From: UBA8290 sp964230965
Lineage (GTDB): Bacteria > Bacillota_I > Bacilli_A > Acholeplasmatales > Acholeplasmataceae
Length of the DNA: 5,878 nt
Direction: 5' to 3'
NCBI GenBank assembly: GCA_964230965.1
Contig: CAXRJA010000072.1
Location: 1-5,878, forward strand
The notes beneath the pieces were generated by a model. It was given only the letters and a program-made list of their open reading frames with translations, ran no database searches and had not been told where the DNA came from. Within the stretch, counting starts at the first letter, position 1; every line of letters begins with the position of its first letter. The position numbers were made by a program, and so were the translations under genes. Shown piece after piece: positions 1 to 5,878 of the stretch.

Positions 1-495
1 TGGTGCTTGATATTGTGCAACAATGACACCATCTAAAAAGGCAATGACTTGTGGACTTGTTCTTGCAATATCAGGATACGCTTTTGTAAATGCGTCACGA
101 TCTCTATTGGCTGCAGCACCTACAAAATCATGATAATAATAAATGGTATCTGTATATACATCCACACCTTCACTATAAAAATAATCAGCGATAGAACCAA
201 TGGTTGCGACACATGCAGAACATTGCGGGCTACCGATATACAAGATGAATAAGCCACCTTCATTGATACGCTTTTCAATACCATCATTAAATAATGATCC
301 ATTAAATGTCACTTCATAAAAAGGGTGATCAGAAGATAATTCTGCACCGACTTCTTGATACATATCATAAATTTTTTGTTCATTTGAACGCAGTGTTAAT
401 AATAATAAACTTAAAATTACTCCTAGTACAACACCTACTCCTATGAGGACTTCTCTTGGTATTTTAGGTGTTACTGTGTTGTAATGTTTTGCCAT
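1..495 (-). CDS. Membrane-anchored thioredoxin-like protein, C-terminus cut off by the window edge
   Basis: An open frame of 165 codons starts at ATG 493-495 and runs without a stop off the left edge. GGAGGT (501-506) lies 5 nt upstream of the ATG, which supports this start. The protein has a short cytoplasmic N-terminus (MAKHYNTVTPKIPRE), one hydrophobic segment at about residues 16-36 with no signal-peptidase motif that I can see, then an outward-facing domain. That domain carries a strand followed by a CxxC redox motif (YIGSPQCSAC, cysteines 92 and 95) and later TSPQV, whose Pro148 fits the cis-proline of the thioredoxin fold. This order (strand, CxxC, helix, cis-Pro, strand IAFLDG) is typical of the thioredoxin superfamily. 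By inference it is an anchored thiol-disulfide oxidoreductase or a thioredoxin-like accessory protein of the PedC type; substrate and direction (oxidase or reductase) cannot be told. It follows purB by 42 nt and seems to have its own promoter. The fold is fairly sure, the precise role is not. Confidence 0.8.
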   Translation of the reverse strand, partial: MAKHYNTVTPKIPREVLIGVGVVLGVILSLLLLTLRSNEQKIYDMYQEVGAELSSDHPFYEVTFNGSLFNDGIEKRINEGGLFILYIGSPQCSACVATIGSIADYFYSEGVDVYTDTIYYYHDFVGAAANRDRDAFTKAYPDIARTSPQVIAFLDGVIVAQYQAP

Positions 496-521
496 AATTA
501 ACCTCCAATTTAACACTCATT

Positions 522-550
522 ATTATAGCATGAAGCATTATTTTTGTGGA
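522..550 (-). promoter_or_regulatory. Probable sigma-A promoter with extended -10 for the thioredoxin-like gene
   Basis: On the minus strand a perfect TATAAT (522-527) is preceded by TGC, giving the extended -10 TGCTATAAT (522-530). A weak -35, TCCACA (545-550, four of six matches to TTGACA), sits 17 bp upstream, inside the last codons of purB. Transcription would begin near 515, leaving a leader of about 20 nt that holds the GGAGGT site. I see no terminator hairpin after purB, so readthrough from purAB may also reach this gene. Confidence 0.6.
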
Positions 551-1827
551 TATAAATCCTCAAAAACATGTTCTAAATGTTTCAAATATTGTTTTTGATC
601 CAATACATTCACAAGATCATCTTTTATAGTATTAAAAAATGTCTCTTTTAATAAAATTTCCAATAAAGGCTTTTTTTGATCTAACGCAATAAATGATGCT
701 TGTTGAATATGTTCATAACTTTGGATACGATCAAATCCTTTATCAATGCATACATGTAAAAGTCGTTGCGAAAATGTGGTTTGATACGTTTGATCAATAT
801 GGTCTTGCATGGTATCTTCAAATACGACAAGGTTTTGTATCAAATCATTTAGTTTTATGATCATCGTTTCTAATACGCTAAAGCTATCTTCAAACATCAC
901 GCGTTCCACAGAGGAATGTGAAATGTCTCTTTCGTGCCATAATGCGATATTTTCCATCGCCATTGTCACATAGCCTCTTAACATACGAGATAATCCAGTT
1001 AAGTTTTCACTTGAAATCGGATTTTTTTTATGTGGCATCGCAGAAGATCCTTTTTGATGCTTAGAAAAACCTTCAGATACTTCTCGCACATCGGATCTAG
1101 AAAGCAACCGAATATCTAATGCAAAATCTTCAATGACAGATCCTAATGTTGCGATACTACTGATGAATGCTGCATGTTGATCTCTGGCAAGGACTTGCGT
1201 TGAAAGTTTTTGTACTGGTAATCTGAGTATCTCTCCAACTAATTTCTCATGGGTTCTTGGAAGTACTGAATAATGACCAACAGCACAACTGAGTTTTACT
1301 TTTGTCACTGCATGAAGTGCATCTAAATACCTTTGATAACTACGAGAAAGATCTTCATGAAAACGTAAATACCGTAATCCAAATGTTGACATTTCTGCAA
1401 ACATCCCGTGTGTCCTTGCCATCATGGGTGTGGATTTAAAGCGTTTTGCTTGTGTTAATATTTCTTCTAGTAATGCGGTCATGGCTATATCAATACATGT
1501 ATGAGCCTCTTTTAATATTAAAGATTGTGCCGTATCCACACTATCTGTAGACGTTAATCCGTAGTGAAAATATCGCTTCACATCTTTTAATTGTGCCATC
1601 ATGGATTCAACAAAGGCTAATACATCATGTTTTAATGTTTTTTCTCTTTGTAAAATATCATTAATATTCACGGTGCCTTTTAATAGGGCGTCTTTATCTT
1701 TTTCGTGGATGACATTTCTTTGATATAAAGCTTTTATAGATGCGCGTTCAACACGTAACATGTTTTCATAACGATTGGTTAATGAAAAAATATCACGCAT
1801 CTCTTGACTTTGATAACGTTTAATCAC
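538..1827 (-). CDS. purB: Adenylosuccinate lyase
   Basis: This enzyme splits adenylosuccinate into AMP and fumarate; in organisms with full purine synthesis it also splits SAICAR. It is cytoplasmic and, as known for the family, a homotetramer of the fumarase/aspartase superfamily. The 429 residues match the usual length of about 430. Family landmarks visible in order are RYQSQEM at the N-terminus, KHD (His67), HYGLTSTD (residues 88-95), MARTHG (His140), and the superfamily signature loop GSSAMPHKKNP (260-270), followed by WHERDISHSS. These include the conserved active-site histidines and the mobile serine loop. The start is GTG at 1825-1827, with GGGAGG 6 nt upstream, inside the end of purA. 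The frame overlaps purA by 8 bp, so the two are almost certainly one transcript and translationally coupled. With purA as the only purine neighbour, its likely job here is AMP formation from IMP; whether the SAICAR step also occurs cannot be judged from this window. Confidence 0.97.
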   Translation of the reverse strand: MIKRYQSQEMRDIFSLTNRYENMLRVERASIKALYQRNVIHEKDKDALLKGTVNINDILQREKTLKHDVLAFVESMMAQLKDVKRYFHYGLTSTDSVDTAQSLILKEAHTCIDIAMTALLEEILTQAKRFKSTPMMARTHGMFAEMSTFGLRYLRFHEDLSRSYQRYLDALHAVTKVKLSCAVGHYSVLPRTHEKLVGEILRLPVQKLSTQVLARDQHAAFISSIATLGSVIEDFALDIRLLSRSDVREVSEGFSKHQKGSSAMPHKKNPISSENLTGLSRMLRGYVTMAMENIALWHERDISHSSVERVMFEDSFSVLETMIIKLNDLIQNLVVFEDTMQDHIDQTYQTTFSQRLLHVCIDKGFDRIQSYEHIQQASFIALDQKKPLLEILLKETFFNTIKDDLVNVLDQKQYLKHLEHVFEDLYPQK

Positions 1828-3067
1828 GTGTGGCCTCCCATATTTTTTTTACTTCAATGGTTTGTTCGCGTTTTGGTCCCACTGAAACATACGCAATGTC
1901 TACACATAGTGCTTCTGCAATATATTCTACATAATCTTTTGCAGCTTTTGGCAGATACTCATATGTTGTTATTTTTGAGATATCCTCTTTAAATGATGGG
2001 AGTGTCTCATAGACAGGTATCACTCTAGAAAGATCATCTATGTGCGCGGGTACTTCATCTATGATTTGTCCATCTAATTCATACTTTGTGCATACTTTTA
2101 TGACATCCATTTCAGAAATCACATCGAGTAATGTGATGGCGATATGGGTGATACCACTGACACGTGCGGCATGTTTAAGAGATACAATATCTAAATAGCC
2201 AATACGTCTTGCTCTTCCAGTGGTTACACCATATTCGTGTGCAACCTCACGTATGTTCTGTGCAAGTGTATCATGAATTTCTGTAGGAAAAGGACCTTCT
2301 CCAACGCGTGTTGAATATGCTTTTACGATGCCTAATGCGCCTTCTAATAACCATGGTGCCATTCCTACTTGAGCAGGTATGCCTGAGACAGAAGGTGAAG
2401 ATGATGTGACATATGGATAGGTGCCGTGTGAAATGTCTAACATGACACCTTGTGCACCTTCAAATAAAATATGTTGATCTTTTTTTACAGCTTCATCAAT
2501 GTATTTAGAAACATCAATAATGTTAGGAATGAGCACTTCAATTTCTTTTTCATACGTTTCATAGTATTGTTTTGCATCAAATGCGATATGATGTAGAGAT
2601 GCAAGTGCATTTGCTTCATCAATAAAACGTGTTTTATTTAATAGCGATGCAACCCGTAAACCTTGTCGATTGATTTTATCGCTATATGTAGGTCCAATCC
2701 CTTTTTTAGTCGTACCGATATGTTGTGTTTCTTCTTTTTTTGCATCTAAAATTTTATGAAAAGGCAAAATAAGATGTGCACGATTGGATACTTTAATGGA
2801 AGCATTTAAAAAAGGTTTTTTCTCATGAAAAAAGGTTTCTAAATTGATGACCATCCCTGGTCCCAAAATAGAAGTCACATGAGGATGAATGACACCTGAT
2901 GGTAAAATATGTAAATCATAAGTATACGTATCAAACTTAACCGTATGACCAGCATTGTCACCACCTTGATAGCGGACAATGATGTCTGCTTTTTTGGCTA
3001 GGACATCGGTCATTTTTCCTTTTCCTTCATCTCCCCATTGGAGTCCTACAATCGCAATTCGTTTCAT
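1820..3067 (-). CDS. purA: Adenylosuccinate synthetase
   Basis: This cytoplasmic enzyme joins IMP and aspartate using GTP to form adenylosuccinate, the substrate of the purB product encoded next to it. The GTP-binding loop GLQWGDEGKGK (residues 8-18) contains the catalytic Asp13, and NAGHT holds His41. Also present are IGTTKKGIGPTYSDK (117-131), LFEGAQGVMLD (201-211), TRVGEGPFPTE (253-263), TTGRARRIG (282-290) and SVGPKREQTI (395-404), all family signatures. The base-recognition element reads TLLD (312-315) where many homologs have TKLD; the aspartate is kept. At 415 residues it is somewhat shorter than the usual 425-430; by eye against my memory of the Bacillus protein, about a dozen residues are missing before LFEGAQG, around residues 170-195. 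A TTG at 3068-3070 is in frame one codon upstream, but ATG 3065-3067 has the better spacing (6 nt) from its GAGG site. First gene of the purA-purB operon, divergent from glgA. Confidence 0.97.
   Translation of the reverse strand: MKRIAIVGLQWGDEGKGKMTDVLAKKADIIVRYQGGDNAGHTVKFDTYTYDLHILPSGVIHPHVTSILGPGMVINLETFFHEKKPFLNASIKVSNRAHLILPFHKILDAKKEETQHIGTTKKGIGPTYSDKINRQGLRVASLLNKTRFIDEANALASLHHIAFDAKQYYETYEKEIEVLIPNIIDVSKYIDEAVKKDQHILFEGAQGVMLDISHGTYPYVTSSSPSVSGIPAQVGMAPWLLEGALGIVKAYSTRVGEGPFPTEIHDTLAQNIREVAHEYGVTTGRARRIGYLDIVSLKHAARVSGITHIAITLLDVISEMDVIKVCTKYELDGQIIDEVPAHIDDLSRVIPVYETLPSFKEDISKITTYEYLPKAAKDYVEYIAEALCVDIAYVSVGPKREQTIEVKKIWEATRD
1834..1839 (-). promoter_or_regulatory. Ribosome binding site of purB, inside purA
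   Basis: GGGAGG on the minus strand lies 6 nt before the GTG at 1827, and is written within the Trp-Glu codons near the end of purA. It supports the unusual GTG start for purB. Because a ribosome terminating on purA (TAA 1820-1822) clears this site only at the end, the arrangement suggests coupled, roughly matched output of the two enzymes. Confidence 0.75.
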
Positions 3068-3072
3068 CAATT

Positions 3073-3078
3073 ACCTCA
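3073..3078 (-). promoter_or_regulatory. Ribosome binding site that decides the purA start
   Basis: The minus strand reads TGAGGT here. From its GAGG core (3074-3077) there are 6 nt to the ATG at 3067, but only 3 nt to the in-frame TTG at 3070. The spacing favours ATG, so the protein probably begins MKRIAIVG rather than with an extra methionine. Confidence 0.7.
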
Positions 3079-3094
3079 TCTATTTAACGTTATT

Positions 3095-3123
3095 ATTGTA
3101 GCATAAAAACCCATCATTCATAA
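3095..3123 (-). promoter_or_regulatory. Probable extended -10 promoter of the purA-purB operon
   Basis: On the minus strand TACAAT (3095-3100) is preceded by TGC, forming the extended -10 TGCTACAAT (3095-3103), nearly the same as the element before the thioredoxin-like gene. The -35 region at 3118-3123 (TTATGA) is a poor match, which an extended -10 can tolerate. Transcription would begin near 3088, giving a leader of about 20 nt, too short for a riboswitch. I saw no clear PurR-type operator in this region. Confidence 0.6.
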
Positions 3124-3144
3124 AGTCTTTAATTGTAGTATAAT
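3117..3144 (+). promoter_or_regulatory. Probable promoter of glgA
   Basis: A perfect TATAAT (3139-3144) lies 16 bp after TTCATA (3117-3122, four of six matches to TTGACA). The predicted transcript start near 3151 falls at the AGGAG ribosome binding site (3151-3155), so the leader would be only about 11 nt. The -35 overlaps the -35 region of the divergent purA promoter. Confidence 0.55.
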
Positions 3145-3161
3145 ATGATTAGGAGTAAGCT

Positions 3162-4562
3162 ATGACAATCATTTTTGTTTCATCAGAAGTTTATCCATTT
3201 CAAAAACATGGCGGTCTTGCAGATATTTCTGCTTCTTTACCAAAAACGTTGACTCAAAAAGGTCTGAAGGTTAAAACAATCTTACCGCTTTATGAAGATG
3301 ATACATTTCAAGATGATTATCAATTATTTAAAAAGAAAACCATTCAGTTTGGTCAAGAAAGTATTGAAACAGAATACTATACGTATACGTTTGAAAATCA
3401 CGATTATCTTTTTGTAAAAAATAGTTTATTATCTTCTTTAGATCCCAATGAAACATTTTTAACATACATGATGTTTAATGTGTCTGTACTATCGATATTA
3501 AAAGATTTAGACATGCCGATTGATGTCATTCATATTAATGATTGGCATACAGCATTTATTCCATTTTTATTGGATGCGATGTTTCGTCCATTAGATCCTT
3601 TTTATCAAAACATCAAGACATTACTCACCATCCACAATTTAGAACGTCAAGGCCAGTTTGATCGACATTATGAAACATATTTACCTTATAAAAACTTCAC
3701 CTATATTTTAAATGGTCACGTCAACTTTTTAAAAACTGGTATTATGCGTGCAAACTATATTAATACCGTTTCAAAGACGTATAAACAGGAAATATTATTA
3801 CGCTTTTATGGGTTTGATTTAGACAGTGCGTTAAAAGCACGTCAAGATCATTTAGAAGGCATTTTAAATGGCTTTGATCATCATTTATATGATCCAACAA
3901 CATCTTCTACTTTATCGATAAATTATGATCTTGATACGTATAAAGATGGAAAATCCATCAATAAAAAAGCATTAATTGACTCTTTAGATTTAATAGATGC
4001 ATCCCTTCCACTCATGTTATTTAATGGTAGATTAGGTCGACAAAAAGGGATTGATCTTATGAAATCCACATTAGAAGATGCATTACTCAATGAAAATATG
4101 AATCTCATTGTTGTTGGCGAGGGAGATTCAAAATACGAATCTTATTTTAAAGAACTTGAAAGAAAATATCCAAAGCATGTTCATTTTCATGAAGGATTTA
4201 ATAAAACATTTTCTGAAAAAGCATACGCTGCATCCGACTTCTTCTTACTTCCAAGTTTATTTGAACCATCTGGGCTGAATCATCTGATTGCGATGCGCTA
4301 TGGATCACTCCCAATCGTTCGTGCAACAGGTGGACTCAAAGATACTGTCTTTAAAGATGGTCCCAATCAAAATGGATTTACTTTTGTTAATTATGATGAA
4401 GAAGAATTTCATGATGTCTTTTTAGAAGCTGTCCGTATGTATTATGAAAAAGATCCATTATTAAAAGAAAAAATCAAACATGCCATGCAAGTGACATCAC
4501 ATCTAGAAGATATGGCGGACAGTTATATCGCACTATATCAAAAAGTTTTAGAAGATGAATAA
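3162..4562 (+). CDS. glgA: Glycogen/starch synthase, GT5 family
   Basis: The family transfers glucose from a nucleotide sugar, ADP-glucose in most bacteria, to the end of an alpha-1,4-glucan in the cytoplasm. The 466 residues match a normal GlgA (about 470-480). The N-terminal GT5 domain has SSEVYPFQKHGGLADI (7-22, Lys15 kept), HINDWHTAFIP (124-134), TIHNLERQGQF (156-166) and the ILNGFD hinge (234-239). The C-terminal GT-B half has NGRLGRQKGIDL (288-299, Arg290 and Lys295), then PSLFEPSGLNHL (364-375, Glu368) and RYGSLPIVRATGGLKDT (379-395). Several usually fixed positions differ: KTGGL is KHGGL, PSRFEPCGL is PSLFEPSGL, and the aromatic-rich C-terminal motif before the last helix is weak (TSHLEDMADSY). 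Core catalytic residues are kept, so it is probably active. ATG 3162 has AGGAG 6 nt upstream. It stands alone, with its own promoter and terminator and no glgC, glgB, glgD or glgP beside it, so donor and glucan product cannot be deduced here. Confidence 0.95.
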   Translation: MTIIFVSSEVYPFQKHGGLADISASLPKTLTQKGLKVKTILPLYEDDTFQDDYQLFKKKTIQFGQESIETEYYTYTFENHDYLFVKNSLLSSLDPNETFLTYMMFNVSVLSILKDLDMPIDVIHINDWHTAFIPFLLDAMFRPLDPFYQNIKTLLTIHNLERQGQFDRHYETYLPYKNFTYILNGHVNFLKTGIMRANYINTVSKTYKQEILLRFYGFDLDSALKARQDHLEGILNGFDHHLYDPTTSSTLSINYDLDTYKDGKSINKKALIDSLDLIDASLPLMLFNGRLGRQKGIDLMKSTLEDALLNENMNLIVVGEGDSKYESYFKELERKYPKHVHFHEGFNKTFSEKAYAASDFFLLPSLFEPSGLNHLIAMRYGSLPIVRATGGLKDTVFKDGPNQNGFTFVNYDEEEFHDVFLEAVRMYYEKDPLLKEKIKHAMQVTSHLEDMADSYIALYQKVLEDE

Positions 4563-4564
4563 AA

Positions 4565-4598
4565 CAATAAAAAAAGCACGTAAGTGCTTTTTTTATTG
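4565..4598. terminator. Bidirectional rho-independent terminator between glgA and nfo
   Basis: A perfect 15-bp inverted repeat (arms 4565-4579 and 4584-4598) encloses a 4-nt loop, GTAA. The stem core is GCAC/GTGC, flanked by seven A on the left and seven T on the right. Read from either strand, it therefore ends in a U-tract, as expected between convergent genes. It begins 2 nt after the glgA stop. The stop codon of nfo (TAA, 4593-4595 on the minus strand) lies within the right arm. Confidence 0.93.
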
Positions 4599-5480
4599 AG
4601 CTGCTTCTAATATCGTTTTTAAATGAGGATTAAATGTCTTATTTCTAATCGCACTAATTTCTAATTTGTAAGGAGCGTGACCATCAACATATGGAGTTTC
4701 TAATATTTTGATGATGTCTTTAAAATCTTCGTCATATATGATTTCTAATAATGGTTCAAATCCAATATACCCAAAACCTAAATTTTCATGTCGATCTTTT
4801 GCAGCACCTTGTTCATTTTTTGAATCGTTAATATGTAAAACTTTGAGTCGATTCAAACCAATGATGTCATCAAAGGCTTTTTTAACAGCTTTAAAGTCAT
4901 TTTTAATGTCATAGCCAGCATCATGGGTGTGACATGTATCTAAACAAATACTAATACGTGAATGATTGTTGGCTAACGTAATAATTTCATGAAGTTCTTC
5001 AAATGTTTTACCAACTTCATTCCCTTTACCAGCCATCGTTTCAAGTGCAATACGAACATCTAGATCTTTGGTGTTTTCAAAGACTTCTAAAAGTCCTTCT
5101 GCAATCCACTTTTTTGCTTGTTCTCTATCTTTACCGACGGCAGATCCTGGATGTAATACCATATCTTTAACACCTAAAGCATTTGTTCTAATGACTTCTT
5201 TGGTGAGAAAGGATTTTGCAAAGGCACGTTTTTCTTCGTCTGGATTTGCAAGATTAATAATATACGGTGCATGAACGACAACATTATGCTTATCAAAGTT
5301 GTTTGCTTCCATATGAGCATACGCTTCTTCAATTAAAAAAGTGTCCATCGATTTTCGAATCGTATTTTGAGGTGCTCCTGTATATACCATCATGGCAGTT
5401 GCACCATAAGATAATGCTTCTTTGACAGCACCTAAATACATATCCGGTCCAGATAATCCAACATGTGAGCCTATTTTCAT
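4593..5480 (-). CDS. nfo: Endonuclease IV, abasic-site repair
   Basis: Endonuclease IV cuts DNA 5' of abasic sites and removes blocked 3' ends during base-excision repair. It is a cytoplasmic TIM-barrel enzyme with three metal ions. The 295 residues are a full-length protein. All nine expected metal ligands can be placed: His70 (VVHAPY), His110 (LHPGS), Glu147 (ALETMAGKG), Asp181 and His184 (CLDTCHTHDAGYD), His216 (LHINDS), Asp229 and His231 (DRHENLG), and Glu261 (LETP). The N-terminus (MKIGSHVG) is also typical. ATG 5478-5480 has GAGGAA (5488-5493) 7 nt upstream, within the helicase gene, and overlaps the helicase TGA stop as ATGA, so translation is probably coupled and the promoter lies upstream of the helicase, outside the window. 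The cshB-nfo order also occurs in Bacillus subtilis (yqfR-yqfS), from memory. Confidence 0.97.
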   Translation of the reverse strand: MKIGSHVGLSGPDMYLGAVKEALSYGATAMMVYTGAPQNTIRKSMDTFLIEEAYAHMEANNFDKHNVVVHAPYIINLANPDEEKRAFAKSFLTKEVIRTNALGVKDMVLHPGSAVGKDREQAKKWIAEGLLEVFENTKDLDVRIALETMAGKGNEVGKTFEELHEIITLANNHSRISICLDTCHTHDAGYDIKNDFKAVKKAFDDIIGLNRLKVLHINDSKNEQGAAKDRHENLGFGYIGFEPLLEIIYDEDFKDIIKILETPYVDGHAPYKLEISAIRNKTFNPHLKTILEAAQ

Positions 5481-5878
5481 ATTTTTCTTCCTCGATTTTC
5501 TCTCATTTTCTTTTTATAGTTAGGTTTTATACGTTTCGGTTTTTTGTGTGTATATACAATTTGTTCTGCTTGTTTTTTTACACGTCTTAAGACAATGGTA
5601 CCATCTTTGACGGTTGCTTTTTTTAGGGGATATCCTTGATTGATAAGTTTTAATATCCCTTCTCTTTCTTTATGATGATACAGTGTCATCGCGATGCCTG
5701 ATTGACCCATACGACCCGTACGACCGACACGGTGCATCCAAAAACTTAAAGGTTTTGGAATATCATAACTTATAACATGCGAAACGGTTAAATCGATCCC
5801 TCGCGCCATCACATCAGAAGTGATGACCCATTCATAATCAAGTGCTTGAATACGTTTCATTTTTTGAATACGTATTTT
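5477..5878 (-). CDS. cshB: DEAD-box RNA helicase, CshB-like, N-terminal part outside the window
   Basis: The frame enters open from the right edge and shows the last 133 residues. The family unwinds short RNA duplexes with ATP and, in Firmicutes, helps ribosome assembly, RNA decay and cold growth. Visible here is the end of the second RecA-like domain: motif V as TSDVMARGIDL and motif VI as HRVGRTGRMGQSG, followed by a lysine/arginine-rich tail (THKKPKRIKPNYKKKM and further basic residues) likely to bind RNA. The tail sequence and the overlap with nfo both match my memory of CshB (YqfR), which is why I prefer that subfamily over CshA or DeaD. The methionine at 5858-5860 is internal, since coding continues upstream of it to the window edge, so it should not be taken as the start. 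The stop is TGA, which shows that TGA is not read as tryptophan in this genome. DEAD-box identity is firm, the CshB label somewhat less so. Confidence 0.9.
   Translation of the reverse strand, partial: KIRIQKMKRIQALDYEWVITSDVMARGIDLTVSHVISYDIPKPLSFWMHRVGRTGRMGQSGIAMTLYHHKEREGILKLINQGYPLKKATVKDGTIVLRRVKKQAEQIVYTHKKPKRIKPNYKKKMRENRGRKI

Noticed and set aside
49..252. Plus-strand open frame of 67 codons and a minus-strand one at 120-302
   Set aside because: Both lie within the thioredoxin-like gene in other frames. Their translations are low in complexity and show no recognisable motif, while the 1-495 frame has a fold signature and a ribosome binding site.
496..537. Possible terminator after purB
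   Set aside because: I found no stable inverted repeat followed by a T-run in this 42-bp gap; it holds a -10 element and a ribosome binding site instead.
1804..1992. Plus-strand open frame of 62 codons antisense to the purA-purB junction
   Set aside because: It is opposite two clearly conserved genes, and its hydrophobic translation reflects their AT-rich codons. I see no convincing start signal.
3068..3161. Possible riboswitch or purine-responsive leader upstream of purA
   Set aside because: The predicted leader is only about 20 nt and the whole gap is 94 bp, with no purine-riboswitch core or terminator/antiterminator pair visible.
3923..4108. Minus-strand open frame of 61 codons inside glgA
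   Set aside because: It is the antisense shadow of a conserved GT5 coding region.
4708..5274. Plus-strand open frames at 4708-4914 and 5068-5274 opposite nfo
   Set aside because: Both are antisense to conserved metal-ligand regions of endonuclease IV and have no homology I recognise.
5477..5860. Reading the right-hand gene as a complete 127-residue protein starting at ATG 5860
   Set aside because: The frame stays open upstream to 5878 and the protein contains only helicase motifs V and VI, so the methionine is internal and the gene is cut by the window edge.

Overview
The window is low-GC and densely coded, and it resembles a chromosome of an acholeplasma-like Mollicute or a related low-GC Firmicute. 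The signs are AT-rich codon choice, AGGAGG-type ribosome binding sites, TATAAT-type promoters (two of them with an upstream TG), and the cshB-nfo gene pair, which I recall from Bacillus. TGA is used as a stop at the end of the helicase gene and tryptophan is written TGG, so the code is the standard bacterial one. This argues against Mycoplasma or Ureaplasma, which read TGA as Trp, but fits Acholeplasma and its relatives. The lineage call is inference.

Layout from left to right: (1) 1-495, minus strand, a 3'-truncated gene for a membrane-anchored thioredoxin-like protein with a CSAC motif and its own promoter. (2) 538-3067, minus strand, a two-gene purA-purB operon with an 8-bp overlap, encoding the two steps from IMP to AMP. 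(3) 3068-3161, a short divergent intergenic region with back-to-back promoters. (4) 3162-4562, plus strand, a full-length glycogen/starch synthase (GlgA, GT5 family) with no other glycogen gene beside it. (5) 4565-4598, a perfect 15-bp hairpin with A/T tracts on both sides, serving as a bidirectional terminator between convergent genes. (6) 4593-5480, minus strand, endonuclease IV (Nfo). (7) 5477-5878, minus strand, the C-terminal part of a CshB-like DEAD-box RNA helicase, overlapping nfo by 4 bp (ATGA) and running off the right edge.

The functions are mostly housekeeping: AMP synthesis, storage or structural alpha-glucan synthesis, abasic-site repair, RNA remodelling and extracytoplasmic thiol chemistry. 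I found no mobile element, CRISPR array, RNA gene, phage gene or defence system. No stretch over about 100 bases lacks a gene. I see no convincing new biological system. The points most worth a second look are the orphan GlgA with altered signature motifs, the compact divergent purA/glgA promoter region, and the stop codon of nfo lying inside the shared terminator.
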